Positions 7,193 to 15,319 of a stretch of DNA of 64,000 nucleotides are shown in pieces. The notes beneath the pieces were generated by a model. It saw only the letters and a program-made list of their open reading frames with translations. It was not told the origin of the DNA and made no database searches. Both the position numbers and the translations under genes were made by a program. This DNA is from Rhodoferax sp. BAB1 (GTDB taxonomy: Bacteria; Pseudomonadota; Gammaproteobacteria; Burkholderiales; Burkholderiaceae_C), in NCBI RefSeq assembly GCF_013334205.1, contig NZ_CP054424.1, forward strand, positions 764,001 through 828,000, in the 5' to 3' direction. The number at the start of each line of letters is the position of its first letter. Within the stretch, counting starts at the first letter, position 1.

Positions 7193-8104
7193 TCATGTGG
7201 CCGCCGTGAAGGTGAAAACGCCCTCGCGCATGAGTCGCGAGAATTCGGCCTCGATCATTTCCTGGACGACCGGGATGGCCAGCTTGCCCTCGGGTTCCAG
7301 CCGGGTCGCCAGCACCAGCAGGCGGTTGAGCTGGATCCCCGTGATCTGGGACATGACGACCTCGGACGAGGTGCCGGCTTCCTTGTACACGGAGACCGGC
7401 ATGATGGTGGCCCACGGCCCCTTCTGCACCAGCGCGCGGATGGTGTCCACCGAATCCAGCACCGCCTGCACGTTCAGCGTCTTGCCCAGCGGCAGCAGTT
7501 GCCGCTCGACCAGGTCGCGGTGCAGGCTGGTCATGAGCAGGGGAATGCGGGCCAGCTGGGCCACCGACACGATGGGGCCCATGCCCATGGAGGCGTGCGT
7601 GATCAGGGCAAACGGTTCCCCGAGCAGGGGGTGCAGCGAGACGGAACGGCCCACACCCGGGTTGGTGACGACCGCCATGTCGATCATGCCGCGCTCCAGC
7701 CAGTCCAGCAGCTCCGGCGTGAACGCCTCGCGCGAGCGCAACTCCACCTCCGGCAGGGTGCGCAGGCAGTGCTCGAACAAGCCCGGCAGCAGCACGCGCG
7801 CCAGCGTGGGGGAGACGCCCAGCACCACGGTGGTCTTGCTGTCGCTGGTCTTGCTGGCCAGGCGCTGGCGCACGCGCTGGGCTTCGCCCAGGATGCGCTG
7901 CGCCGCCTCGTACAGGGTGACGCCGGCCTGGGTCAGCCGCACCCCGCGCGGCATGCGGTGGAACAGGGGCACGCCGAGATCGGCCTCCAGTTCCCGGAGC
8001 TGTCGTGTCAGGGCCGGCTGGGCGATCGAGATGGCGGCGGCGGCGGCGGTCAGGCTGCCGGCATCGGCAATCGCCACGAAGTAGCGCAGGGTTTTCAGGT
8101 TCAT
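7193..8104 (-). CDS. LysR-family transcriptional regulator
   Basis: This predicts 303 residues. The N-terminal helix-turn-helix is standard for the family (LKTLRYFVAIADAGSLTAAA, then QPALTRQLRELEADLGVPLF). The remainder is a two-lobed effector domain. A signature of the Nac/Cbl-like group is visible in VLLPGLFEHCLRTLPEVEL. It is divergent from the dehydrogenase operon starting near 8332, and a T-N11-A dyad lies 21 bases upstream of its ATG. It probably controls that operon in response to a pathway acid. The effector is not known. Confidence 0.93.
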   Translation of the reverse strand: MNLKTLRYFVAIADAGSLTAAAAAISIAQPALTRQLRELEADLGVPLFHRMPRGVRLTQAGVTLYEAAQRILGEAQRVRQRLASKTSDSKTTVVLGVSPTLARVLLPGLFEHCLRTLPEVELRSREAFTPELLDWLERGMIDMAVVTNPGVGRSVSLHPLLGEPFALITHASMGMGPIVSVAQLARIPLLMTSLHRDLVERQLLPLGKTLNVQAVLDSVDTIRALVQKGPWATIMPVSVYKEAGTSSEVVMSQITGIQLNRLLVLATRLEPEGKLAIPVVQEMIEAEFSRLMREGVFTFTAAT

Positions 8105-8124
8105 GGGCTCGGCACGATCGATCG

Positions 8125-8139
8125 ATATCGGAATGATAT
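8125..8139. promoter_or_regulatory. LysR-type operator (ATATC-N5-GATAT)
   Basis: A perfect interrupted inverted repeat has the T-N11-A geometry of LysR binding boxes. It lies between the LysR gene and the divergent operon, close to the regulator's own start codon. The position fits autoregulation plus activation of the operon. Confidence 0.55.
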
Positions 8140-8159
8140 GGCATTGCCTGAAATGAGTA

Positions 8160-8189
8160 TTGGACGTGCCCCTGCCGCCTCCCTAAACT
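8160..8189 (+). promoter_or_regulatory. Possible sigma-70 promoter of the dehydrogenase operon
   Basis: TTGGAC (8160-8165) and TAAACT (8184-8189) are separated by 18 bases and lie just downstream of the LysR box. Both hexamers are only partial matches to consensus. The resulting leader would be about 135 bases and contains the hairpin at 8281-8301. Confidence 0.3.
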
Positions 8190-8280
8190 GCGGGACGTCT
8201 TGCAGAACGGAAAACGTCCCTGCGCCGGGGCATCACAGGCGACAGGGCGAGAGCCACACAGCGATCAGCCATTGAGATGC

Positions 8281-8301
8281 CATGGCCTGCGGCAGGCCAT
8301 G
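8281..8301 (+). other. Perfect 9-bp hairpin in the operon leader
   Basis: CATGGCCTG and CAGGCCATG are exact reverse complements separated by CGG, so the RNA can form a stable stem-loop. It ends about 30 bases before the preferred ATG of the dehydrogenase gene. No run of U follows, so it is not a typical terminator. It may affect translation or RNA stability. Confidence 0.45.
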
Positions 8302-8331
8302 TCGACCCAGGGCCCGCAAGCCGGCGGCGGC

Positions 8332-9453
8332 ATGGATGGTGTGATCCACACGATACAAAGAAAGACTCCCTTGAAAGCGCCCAACCCGAATTTCACGTCC
8401 ATCGATCCCGCCGCCCTGCGCGACTTCATCCAGGCCGCCTTTGTCAGCCAGGGGTTTGCGCAGGACGATGCCCGTACCATCGCCACGCTCATGGCCGAAG
8501 CCGATCTGCAGGGCTCGGATGGCCACGGTGTCATCCGCCTGCCGCAGTACATGAAGCGCATCCGCGCCGGGGGCATCAACAAGCACCCGGACATCCGCGT
8601 GGTGCACGAGCGGGCCGCCATGGCGGTGGTCGACGGCGACAACGGCATGGGGCACCTGGTGGTGTCGCGTGCCGTGGACCTGGCGATCGAGAAAGCCCGC
8701 CAGTGCGGCGTGGCCTGGGTCAGCACACGCTACAGCAACCACGCCGGACCGGCTTCGCTGTATGCACGCAAGCCCCTGCAGCACGACATGCTGGGCCTGT
8801 ACTTTGCCGTGGGCAATGCCAACCACCTGCCGCCATGGGGCGGCACCGACATGCTGCTGTCCACCAACCCGATCGCCGCCGGCATCCCCGCCGGGAGCGA
8901 GCCGCCCGTGGTGCTGGACATGGCCACGACGGTGGCCGCCTATGGAAAGGTCAAGGCCAAGGCCAAACGCGGCGAGATGATGCCCGAGGGCTGGATGATC
9001 GACCGCCAGGGCAAGCCCCTGACCGACCCGAACCGCGCCAGCGAGGGTTTCCTGCTGCCCATCGGCGACTACAAGGGCTACGGCCTGGCACTGGTGGTCG
9101 GCCTGCTGGCCGGCACCCTGGGCGGCGCGGCCATGGGCAAGGAGGTGATCGATTTCAATGCCGACCACGTCAGCGTGACCAACACCGGCCAGGCCATCCT
9201 GGTGATCGACCTCAGCGCCTTTGGCGAGGTCTCCCACTTCAAGGGCGCGGTCGATACCCTGGTCAAGGACATCCGCAACAGCGACCGTCTGCCCGGGGTG
9301 GACCGCATCTGGCTGCCGGGCGAACAGAGCCATGAGCGCCGCCAGGCTTACCAGGCCGCGGGCATCCCGATTGCCAACAGCCTGATCAAGGAGCTGGAGG
9401 CGCTGGCCGGGGATCTGGGCATCACCCCGCTGCTGCAGGGAGCTGCCGCATGA
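8332..9453 (+). CDS. Ldh2/malate-lactate dehydrogenase family NAD(P)-dependent oxidoreductase
   Basis: This predicts 373 residues from the ATG at 8332. The Ldh2 fold shows ADLQGSDGHGVIRLPQYMKR near the N-terminus, STRYSNHAGPASLYA in the middle, and the DYKGYGLALVVGLLAGTLGG substrate-loop segment. This NAD(P)-binding fold is unlike the Rossmann lactate dehydrogenases. Family members reduce or oxidise 2-oxo and 2-hydroxy acids, including malate, ureidoglycolate and sulfolactate. The first 20 residues are poorly conserved, and a TTG at 8371 is an alternative start. It is the first gene of an operon with an aldehyde dehydrogenase (ATGA overlap), a cupin and a Bug binding protein. The substrate is not determinable from sequence. 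Confidence 0.88.
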   Translation: MDGVIHTIQRKTPLKAPNPNFTSIDPAALRDFIQAAFVSQGFAQDDARTIATLMAEADLQGSDGHGVIRLPQYMKRIRAGGINKHPDIRVVHERAAMAVVDGDNGMGHLVVSRAVDLAIEKARQCGVAWVSTRYSNHAGPASLYARKPLQHDMLGLYFAVGNANHLPPWGGTDMLLSTNPIAAGIPAGSEPPVVLDMATTVAAYGKVKAKAKRGEMMPEGWMIDRQGKPLTDPNRASEGFLLPIGDYKGYGLALVVGLLAGTLGGAAMGKEVIDFNADHVSVTNTGQAILVIDLSAFGEVSHFKGAVDTLVKDIRNSDRLPGVDRIWLPGEQSHERRQAYQAAGIPIANSLIKELEALAGDLGITPLLQGAAA

Positions 9454-10823
9454 TGCAGTCCTTCAATCCCGCCACGGACACCGTCCTGGGCGAGTTCCCC
9501 ATCTGCGATGCCGGCACCATTGAGCACCGTCTGCGCACCGCCGCCGGGTCCCAGCAAGCCTGGGCCCGCCTGGAAGTGTGCCAGCGCACGCCCTACCTGC
9601 TGCAGGTCGCCGCCGTGCTGCGCCGCAGGAAGGACGAGCTGGCCCGCACCATGACTCTCGAGATGGGCAAGCCCCTGGCCGAGTCGCTGGGCGAGATCGA
9701 GAAATGCGCCTGGAATTTCGAGTACTACGCCCAGCAGGGCGAGACCTTCCTGGCCGACCAGGTGGTGGCCAGCGCCGCCACGGACAGCCGCATCGTCTAC
9801 GACCCGCTGGGCCTGGTGCTGGCCGTCATGCCCTGGAACTACCCCTTCTGGCAGGTCATGCGGGCGGCCGCACCCGTGCTGGTGGGCGGCAACGGCATGG
9901 TGCTCAAGCACGCCAGCAACGTGCCGCAGTGCGCGCTGGCGCTCGAGCAGGTCTTCAAGGAAGCCGGCCTGCCCGAGGGCCTGTTCACCACCCTGCTGGT
10001 CGAGTCCTCCGCCGTGCGCGGGCTGATCGAGGACGATCGCATCGCCGCGGTGACCTTCACCGGCTCCACCCCCGTGGGGCGAAGCATCGCCGCGCAGGCG
10101 GGCCAGGCCCTGAAGAAGCAGGTGCTCGAACTCGGCGGCTCGGACCCCTTCATCGTGCTGGCCGATGCCGACATCGAGGCGGCAGCGGCGGTCGCCGTCA
10201 AGGCGCGTTTTTCCAACACCGGCCAGAGCTGCATCTCGTCCAAGCGTTTCATCGTCGAGGCGGCTGCGGCAGATCGTTTCACCGAAGCCTTCGTGGCAGG
10301 GGCCCGCAAGCTGGTGGTGGGGGACCCGCTGCAGGCCGGCACCACCATCGGTGCCATGGCCCGCCGGAAACTGCGCGACGAACTGCATGCCCAGGTCGTG
10401 GCCTCCGTGCGGGAAGGGGCACGGGTCCTGATCGGCGGCCAGCCGCAGGAAGGGCCGGGGGCCTTCTACCCGCCCACCATCCTGGACCAGGTTACGCCGG
10501 ACATGACGGCCGCGCGTGAGGAGACTTTCGGCCCGGCCGCCGCCATCCTGCGCGTGAGCTCGGTGGACCAGGCGATTGCCGTGGCCAACGACTCACCCTT
10601 CGGCCTGGGTGCGGCGCTGTGGACGCGTGACCTGGACCGCGCACGCCAGCTGACGCGGCGCATCGACGCCGGTGCGGTGTTTGTCAATGGCATGGTGGCC
10701 TCCGATCCGCGCCTGCCGTTTGGCGGCACCAAGCAGTCCGGCTACGGGCGTGAGCTCGGCCACCTGGGACTGCATGAATTCATGAACATCAAGACTGTCT
10801 GGACCGGCCCGGCCAGAACCTGA
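9450..10823 (+). CDS. NAD(P)-dependent aldehyde dehydrogenase (succinate-semialdehyde dehydrogenase-like)
   Basis: This predicts 457 residues, typical for the semialdehyde dehydrogenase group of the ALDH superfamily. Visible motifs are PWNYPFWQ, FTGSTPVGRSIAA, the general-base glutamate in LELGGSDPF, the catalytic cysteine in NTGQSCISSKR, and the C-terminal PFGGTKQSGYGRELG. It oxidises an aldehyde or semialdehyde to the acid. The start codon overlaps the preceding stop (ATGA), so it is coupled to the Ldh2-type dehydrogenase. The combination suggests stepwise oxidation of a hydroxylated or aldehyde-bearing organic acid. Succinate semialdehyde is a family-based guess only. Confidence 0.92.
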   Translation: MMQSFNPATDTVLGEFPICDAGTIEHRLRTAAGSQQAWARLEVCQRTPYLLQVAAVLRRRKDELARTMTLEMGKPLAESLGEIEKCAWNFEYYAQQGETFLADQVVASAATDSRIVYDPLGLVLAVMPWNYPFWQVMRAAAPVLVGGNGMVLKHASNVPQCALALEQVFKEAGLPEGLFTTLLVESSAVRGLIEDDRIAAVTFTGSTPVGRSIAAQAGQALKKQVLELGGSDPFIVLADADIEAAAAVAVKARFSNTGQSCISSKRFIVEAAAADRFTEAFVAGARKLVVGDPLQAGTTIGAMARRKLRDELHAQVVASVREGARVLIGGQPQEGPGAFYPPTILDQVTPDMTAAREETFGPAAAILRVSSVDQAIAVANDSPFGLGAALWTRDLDRARQLTRRIDAGAVFVNGMVASDPRLPFGGTKQSGYGRELGHLGLHEFMNIKTVWTGPART

Positions 10824-10837
10824 AAGGAGAACCCGAG

Positions 10838-11260
10838 ATGAGCAACACAACAGCTGCACGCGCCCCGACCGTGCTCAAGCCTGACGAGATCAAGAGCCAC
10901 GACCGTGGCGGCGGCGCCCGCACCACCCCGCTGGTGACGCCGGCCGTCGGCGCGCAGAGTTTCATCAACGGCATCACCGAGTTCGCCCCGGGCACGGCCA
11001 TCCCTTTCCACAGCCACAACTGCGAAGAGAGCGTGATGCTGCTGTCGGGCAACGCCATCATGGACGTGGCCGGCCAGGTATCGCACACCCTCAAGCCACT
11101 GGACACCACCTGGATCCCCCCGAACGTGTCGCACCGCTTTCGCAATGTCTCGGATACCGAGCCCATGAAGATCCTCTGGATCTACGCCTCCCCGAATGCG
11201 ACGCGCACCCTGACCGAAACCGGTGAAACCCGCATGGTCGCGGTAGAGCATCAGAAGTAA
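10838..11260 (+). CDS. Cupin-domain protein
   Basis: This predicts 140 residues with a good AAAGGAGA ribosome binding site. The cupin barrel is clear: the first metal motif is PFHSHNCEESVMLLSG, giving His-x-His and Glu ligands, and the second is PPNVSHRFRN with the last histidine. A single small cupin of this size is usually a metal-dependent isomerase, dioxygenase or binding protein for small acids. It follows the aldehyde dehydrogenase by 14 bases and precedes the Bug binding protein by 67, so it probably acts in the same pathway. The reaction is unknown. Confidence 0.88.
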   Translation: MSNTTAARAPTVLKPDEIKSHDRGGGARTTPLVTPAVGAQSFINGITEFAPGTAIPFHSHNCEESVMLLSGNAIMDVAGQVSHTLKPLDTTWIPPNVSHRFRNVSDTEPMKILWIYASPNATRTLTETGETRMVAVEHQK

Positions 11261-11327
11261 TGTGGTGGTGTGCCGGTGCCGCACGCGGGCCGGTTTCGTT
11301 TGAGTTCTATAGCAAAAGGAGACAAAG

Positions 11328-12308
11328 ATGATGTTCCGTAGAAACTGCCTGCGCCTGCTCAGTGGTGTGGCCCTGCTGTCCCTGCTGGGCCTGGCCCAGG
11401 CCCAGGACAACTACCCCAGCAAGCCGATCAAGCTGGTCGTGCCCGCCGCACCCGGTGGCGCCGCGGACTTCTTTGCCCGCCTGATCGGCCCCAAGCTCGG
11501 CGAGGCCCTGGGCCAGCCCGTGGTGATCGAGAACCGCGCGGGCGCCTCCGGCACCATCGCCGCCGACATGACGGCCAAGGCCGCCGGTGACGGCTACACC
11601 GTGCTGATCGGCCAGTCCACCAGCATGGTGGTGGCCCCGCACATGTACGCCAAGCTGAACTACGACACGCAGAAGGACCTCACGCCGGTGACCCTGGTGG
11701 CCGAGATCCCCAACGTGCTGGTCGTGCACCCCAGCCTGCCGGCCAACACGGTGCAGGAGCTGATCGCCCTGGCCAAGGCCAAACCCGGCACCCTGAACTA
11801 CAGCTCCTCCGGCAAGGGCGCGCCCACCCACCTGGCGGGCGAGATGTTCGAGATCGCCACCGGCGCCAAGATCGTCCACGTGCCCTACCGCGGCGCGGGC
11901 CCGGCCACCAACGCCCTGCTGGCCGGTGAAGTGCAGCTGATGTTCGGCCCGGCCGTTGCCGTGATGCCGCAGGTGCGCTCCGGCCGGGTTCGTGCGCTGG
12001 CCGTCACCTCGGCCACCCGCTCGGCGGGCGCGCCCGAACTGCCCACCCTGGCAGAGTCGGGCCTGACAGGTTTCGAGATCACCTCCTGGTTCGGCCTTTT
12101 CGTGCCGTCCAGCACGCCGGCGGCCATCGTCGAGAAGCTGCAGCGTGAAACCGCCAAGGTGCTCAAGCTGGCCGATGTGCAGGAGCGTTTTGCCAAGGAG
12201 GGTGCGATGGCCGGTGGCAACACGCCCGCCGCCTTCGCCAGCTTCACGCGCACCGAGTACACCAAGTTCGGCAAGCTGATCAAGGACAAGGGCATCACCG
12301 CCGACTGA
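11328..12308 (+). CDS. Bug-family (TctC) tripartite tricarboxylate-type binding protein
   Basis: This predicts 326 residues. A signal peptide covers about the first 25 residues (LLSLLGLAQAQ). The Bug fold signature is present: YPSKPIKLVVPAAPGGAADF, then GQPVVIENRAGASGTIAADM, and YRGAGPATNALLAGEVQLMF. Such periplasmic proteins bind carboxylates through two water-mediated contacts and are greatly expanded in Burkholderiales. Most lack a linked membrane partner, as here. It closes the dehydrogenase operon and is followed by a strong hairpin. The ligand is probably the substrate of the operon. Confidence 0.94.
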   Translation: MMFRRNCLRLLSGVALLSLLGLAQAQDNYPSKPIKLVVPAAPGGAADFFARLIGPKLGEALGQPVVIENRAGASGTIAADMTAKAAGDGYTVLIGQSTSMVVAPHMYAKLNYDTQKDLTPVTLVAEIPNVLVVHPSLPANTVQELIALAKAKPGTLNYSSSGKGAPTHLAGEMFEIATGAKIVHVPYRGAGPATNALLAGEVQLMFGPAVAVMPQVRSGRVRALAVTSATRSAGAPELPTLAESGLTGFEITSWFGLFVPSSTPAAIVEKLQRETAKVLKLADVQERFAKEGAMAGGNTPAAFASFTRTEYTKFGKLIKDKGITAD

Positions 12309-12320
12309 TCCCGGCGCCGG

Positions 12321-12354
12321 GCCTGTGTGCATCCCTGGACGGGTGCGCACAGGC
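12321..12354 (+). terminator. Rho-independent terminator after the dehydrogenase operon
   Basis: GCCTGTGTGCA pairs with TGCGCACAGGC with one G-T wobble, and an inner CCC/GGG extends the stem across one bulged base. TAAGATTTTTC follows, giving a U-rich tail. It begins 12 bases after the Bug gene stop. Confidence 0.7.
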
Positions 12355-12389
12355 TAAGATTTTTCAGTGATTTTTCTTTCCGAGTTTTC

Positions 12390-13643
12390 ATGACTACACC
12401 TGATTTGACGACCCCCCGTTCGCGCGCCGACCAGCCGATGGCGCTGAACATGAAGCTGATCTCGCACAACGAGCTGCAGGGTTTCGGCGGTATGGGCGAG
12501 GGCATCGCCATGCAGATCGCCGACGACGGCCGGCGCATCCTGTGGATGGCGCACGAGTCCGCGCCCAAGAACTTCACCGGCGTCGACGTCACCGATCCGA
12601 AGAACCCGCGCGTGATCGTGCAGACCGAACTGCCGCACATGAAGGTGCGTTCCAACTCGCTGGACGTGGTGGGCAACATCATGGTGGTGGCCAGCCAGGT
12701 CAAGGAACTCGGTGCCAAACCGGCCGGCCTCAACATCTACGACATCAGCAAACCTGAAGAGCCGCGTTTGCTCTCGCACTTCGACTGCTCGGGCCCGTAT
12801 TCGCGCGGTGTGCACGCGGTCTGGTTCGTGGACGGCAAGACCGTGCACATCTCCTCGGGCGCGCCGGACTTCCAGCCGCGTAACCCCAAGGACGACCAGA
12901 TCTACCGCATCATCGACATCTCCGATCCGACGAAACCTTACGAAAAGGGCCGCTGGTGGTACCCCGGTACGCGTGAAGGCGATGTGGCGCCCCCGCCGCC
13001 GCGCCTGCCGGCCCAGTTCGACACGGGCTTCCGCGCCCACAACACCAATGTCTTCCCGCAGCGCCCGGACCGCGCCTATGTGGGTTACATCGACGGCGGC
13101 GCCATCGTGCTCGACATCAGCAATCCGGCTGACATCAAGATGGTGTCGCACTGGAACCATTCGCCGCCCTTCAACGGCTTCACCCACACGGTGCTGCCGC
13201 TGTTCGAGCGCAATCTGTGGATCGTGTCCGACGAGTGCGTACAGGACGACGGCAAGGACTGGCCCAAGCTGGTCTGGGTGGTGGACTCGCGCGTCGACGC
13301 CAACCCCCTGCCCATCGGCACCTTCCCGGCGCCGCCCTACGACACCTTCGCCAAACGCGGCGGTCGTTTCGGCGCGCACAACCTGCACGAGAACCTGCCC
13401 GTGCCCTGTTCCTTCCGCTCGGAGACGCTGTTCATCGGCACCTTCTTCAATGCCGGCGTGCGCGTCTACGACACCAGCAACCCCTACCAGGTGCAGGAAG
13501 TGGCCTACTACGTGCCGCCGACGCCGGCGCTGTCCCCGCGCGGTGCGGTGCAGCTCAACGACGTCTACGTCGACGACCGCAAGCTGGTCTACACGGTCGA
13601 CCGTTTCAGCGGCGGCCTCTACATCCTCGAAATGAATGTCTGA
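12390..13643 (+). CDS. LVIVD-repeat beta-propeller-like protein
   Basis: This predicts 417 residues from the ATG at 12390. Repeated blades carry the LVIVD-type pattern: VDVTDPKNPRVIVQTELP, LNIYDISKPEEPRLLSHF, IIDISDPTKPYEKGRWWY, IVLDISNPADIKMVSHW and VRVYDTSNPYQVQEVAYY. There is no signal peptide, so it is probably cytoplasmic. The repeats fold as a propeller of unknown ligand; related proteins are seen with catabolic and metal genes. An upstream in-frame start at 12327 falls inside the terminator and is unlikely. Its 3' end overlaps the CobW-type gene by eight bases, pointing to coupled translation and perhaps metal delivery to this protein. Confidence 0.85.
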   Translation: MTTPDLTTPRSRADQPMALNMKLISHNELQGFGGMGEGIAMQIADDGRRILWMAHESAPKNFTGVDVTDPKNPRVIVQTELPHMKVRSNSLDVVGNIMVVASQVKELGAKPAGLNIYDISKPEEPRLLSHFDCSGPYSRGVHAVWFVDGKTVHISSGAPDFQPRNPKDDQIYRIIDISDPTKPYEKGRWWYPGTREGDVAPPPPRLPAQFDTGFRAHNTNVFPQRPDRAYVGYIDGGAIVLDISNPADIKMVSHWNHSPPFNGFTHTVLPLFERNLWIVSDECVQDDGKDWPKLVWVVDSRVDANPLPIGTFPAPPYDTFAKRGGRFGAHNLHENLPVPCSFRSETLFIGTFFNAGVRVYDTSNPYQVQEVAYYVPPTPALSPRGAVQLNDVYVDDRKLVYTVDRFSGGLYILEMNV

Positions 13644-14706
13644 GTGGACCACGAGCTCCGGCGGGCGTGACACGCTGGCCGGCAAGATCCCGGTCACGCT
13701 GGTCACCGGTTTCCTCGGCGCGGGCAAGACCACACTGATCAGCCGGCTCATCCGCCACCCGGACATGGACCGGGTGGCGGTGGTCATCAACGAGATCGGC
13801 GAGATCGGGATCGACAACGACCTGGTCAAGATGTCGACCGAGAACGTCAGCCTGCTGGCCAATGGCTGCCTGTGCTGCAGCGTGCGCACCGACCTGCAGG
13901 ACACCCTGCGTGAACTCTTCGGCGAGCGCCGCGCCGGCCTGATCCCCGACTTCGACCGCGTCATCATCGAAACCACCGGCCTGGCCGATCCCGGCCCGGT
14001 GATCCAGACCCTGTCCAGCGACACCATGCTGGGCGCGCATTACCGCCTGGACGGCGTGGTGACGCTGGTGGACGCGGTCAACGCGCGTGACCAGCTGGCG
14101 CAGCAGCCCGAGAGCCAGCAGCAGATCGCGCTGGCGGACCGCATCTTCATCACCAAGAGTGACCTGGTGCCTGCCGCGAGCGTGGATAAGCTCATGGCCG
14201 AGATCGCCGCGGTCAACACGCGCGCCGACATCCGCCCTTGCATCAATGGTGAACTCCATCCCCGGGACCTGATCGGGCTGGGCCTGCAGAGCGAGCGCGC
14301 CAGCCTCGACACCCTGCGCTTCCTGGGCGAGGCCGTTTCGCGCGAAGGTGCAGCTTCAGAAGATGGCGCTTACCTGGCCGGTCGCCTGCCCGGGCGGCAT
14401 CACCCCTCGGTGCGCAATCTGTCCTTGAGGTTCGAGACGCCGTTCACCTGGCCCGCCTTCTCGGCGGCCATGGAGTTGTTGATCTCCCTGCGAGGCCAGG
14501 ACATGCTGCGCATCAAGGGCATCGTGAATGTCGAAGGCCGGCCCGTCGTCGTGCAGGGGGTAGGCCATGTGTTCCATCCGCCGGTCACGCTGGACCGCTG
14601 GCCCAGCGAGGATCAGGGAACACGGATCGTCTTTATCACGCGCAACATCGACGCCGACAAGATCAAGGCTCTGTTCCAGGCCGTGGGAGGCATCGGGGCT
14701 GCCTGA
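13636..14706 (+). CDS. CobW/ZNG-family GTP-binding metallochaperone
   Basis: This predicts 356 residues. The G domain has Walker A GFLGAGKTT near residue 25, the metal-binding CxCC motif in NGCLCCSVR, switch II/Walker B in VIIETTGLADP, and the base-recognition TKSD. The C-terminal CobW_C domain contains RIKGIVNVEGRPVVVQGVGH. COG0523 proteins use GTP to insert zinc, cobalt or iron into client enzymes. The N-terminal ten residues lie within the overlap with the LVIVD gene. No Zur box was recognised upstream, so zinc limitation control is not supported here. The likely client is a metalloprotein of the adjacent genes, which is inference. Confidence 0.93.
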   Translation: MSEWTTSSGGRDTLAGKIPVTLVTGFLGAGKTTLISRLIRHPDMDRVAVVINEIGEIGIDNDLVKMSTENVSLLANGCLCCSVRTDLQDTLRELFGERRAGLIPDFDRVIIETTGLADPGPVIQTLSSDTMLGAHYRLDGVVTLVDAVNARDQLAQQPESQQQIALADRIFITKSDLVPAASVDKLMAEIAAVNTRADIRPCINGELHPRDLIGLGLQSERASLDTLRFLGEAVSREGAASEDGAYLAGRLPGRHHPSVRNLSLRFETPFTWPAFSAAMELLISLRGQDMLRIKGIVNVEGRPVVVQGVGHVFHPPVTLDRWPSEDQGTRIVFITRNIDADKIKALFQAVGGIGAA

Positions 14707-14745
14707 GTTGTCGTAGGAAGGGCGAGTGCTGTCAGCCCCTGGCGC

Positions 14746-15174
14746 TCAAGCCTGGGACAGGCGCGCACTGACCTCGCGCTTGCCCAGTTTGCGCACGGCG
14801 GCAATCTCTGCCAGCTGGCTGCTCCTGGGCTTGGAGACACCTTTTTCCCAGTGGTAGATGGTTTGCGCCGAGACGCCTACCAGCTGCCCCATCTCGGCGG
14901 CGGAAACACCCAGCTTCTTGCGCAGGCTGGCAAACCCCTCGGAGCGGAAGCGCAGCTTGGGACTGTCCGCGGCAGGGGCGGGGGGCGCGGTCGAGCGGTT
15001 GTTCTTGCGCAGCCGGGAGAGCAGGCGTTCCTGGTCGGCGAGGCGGCGCTTGAGGGCAGCAATTTCGCTGCGGTACTGCGCGGAGGCTTTTTTCAGGAGC
15101 TGGGTTTCAGCGCGGATCTCCTTGCGTGCGATGCGCGAGATTTCCGATTTCAAGAGATTTGCAAAATTGGCCAT
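14746..15174 (-). CDS. Helix-turn-helix (XRE-like) protein with N-terminal coiled coil
   Basis: This predicts 142 residues. Residues 1-60 are a charged heptad-like helix (LKSEISRIARKEIRAETQLL, IAALKRRLADQERLLSRLRK), likely a dimerising coiled coil. After a Pro/Ala linker the C-terminal 60 residues form an XRE helix-turn-helix (LRKKLGVSAAEMGQLVGVSA, QTIYHWEKG, KPRSSQLAEIAAVRKLGKRE). It looks like a small DNA-binding regulator or nucleoid-type protein. It lies alone between the CobW gene and the haloperoxidase gene, at the left border of the accessory region. The target is unknown. Confidence 0.82.
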   Translation of the reverse strand: MANFANLLKSEISRIARKEIRAETQLLKKASAQYRSEIAALKRRLADQERLLSRLRKNNRSTAPPAPAADSPKLRFRSEGFASLRKKLGVSAAEMGQLVGVSAQTIYHWEKGVSKPRSSQLAEIAAVRKLGKREVSARLSQA

Positions 15175-15319
15175 GCCGGTCCTTGCTGATAGGGCATGGC
15201 CATCTTACAGAATGCAGGCGGCCTGCGGCTGTTTTCTGGGGGCGAGCCGGATCGGCGTCGGGGTGGTACATCCGGTGGTTTTCTGCGCTTGGTGTGTTCC
15301 GCGATGAGAGGGGGTGAGC

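Noticed and set aside
8200..8331. Longer N-terminus for the Ldh2-type dehydrogenase beginning with TTG at 8200
   Set aside because: The added 44 residues are unlike the family, cover the leader hairpin and start almost at the predicted transcript start.
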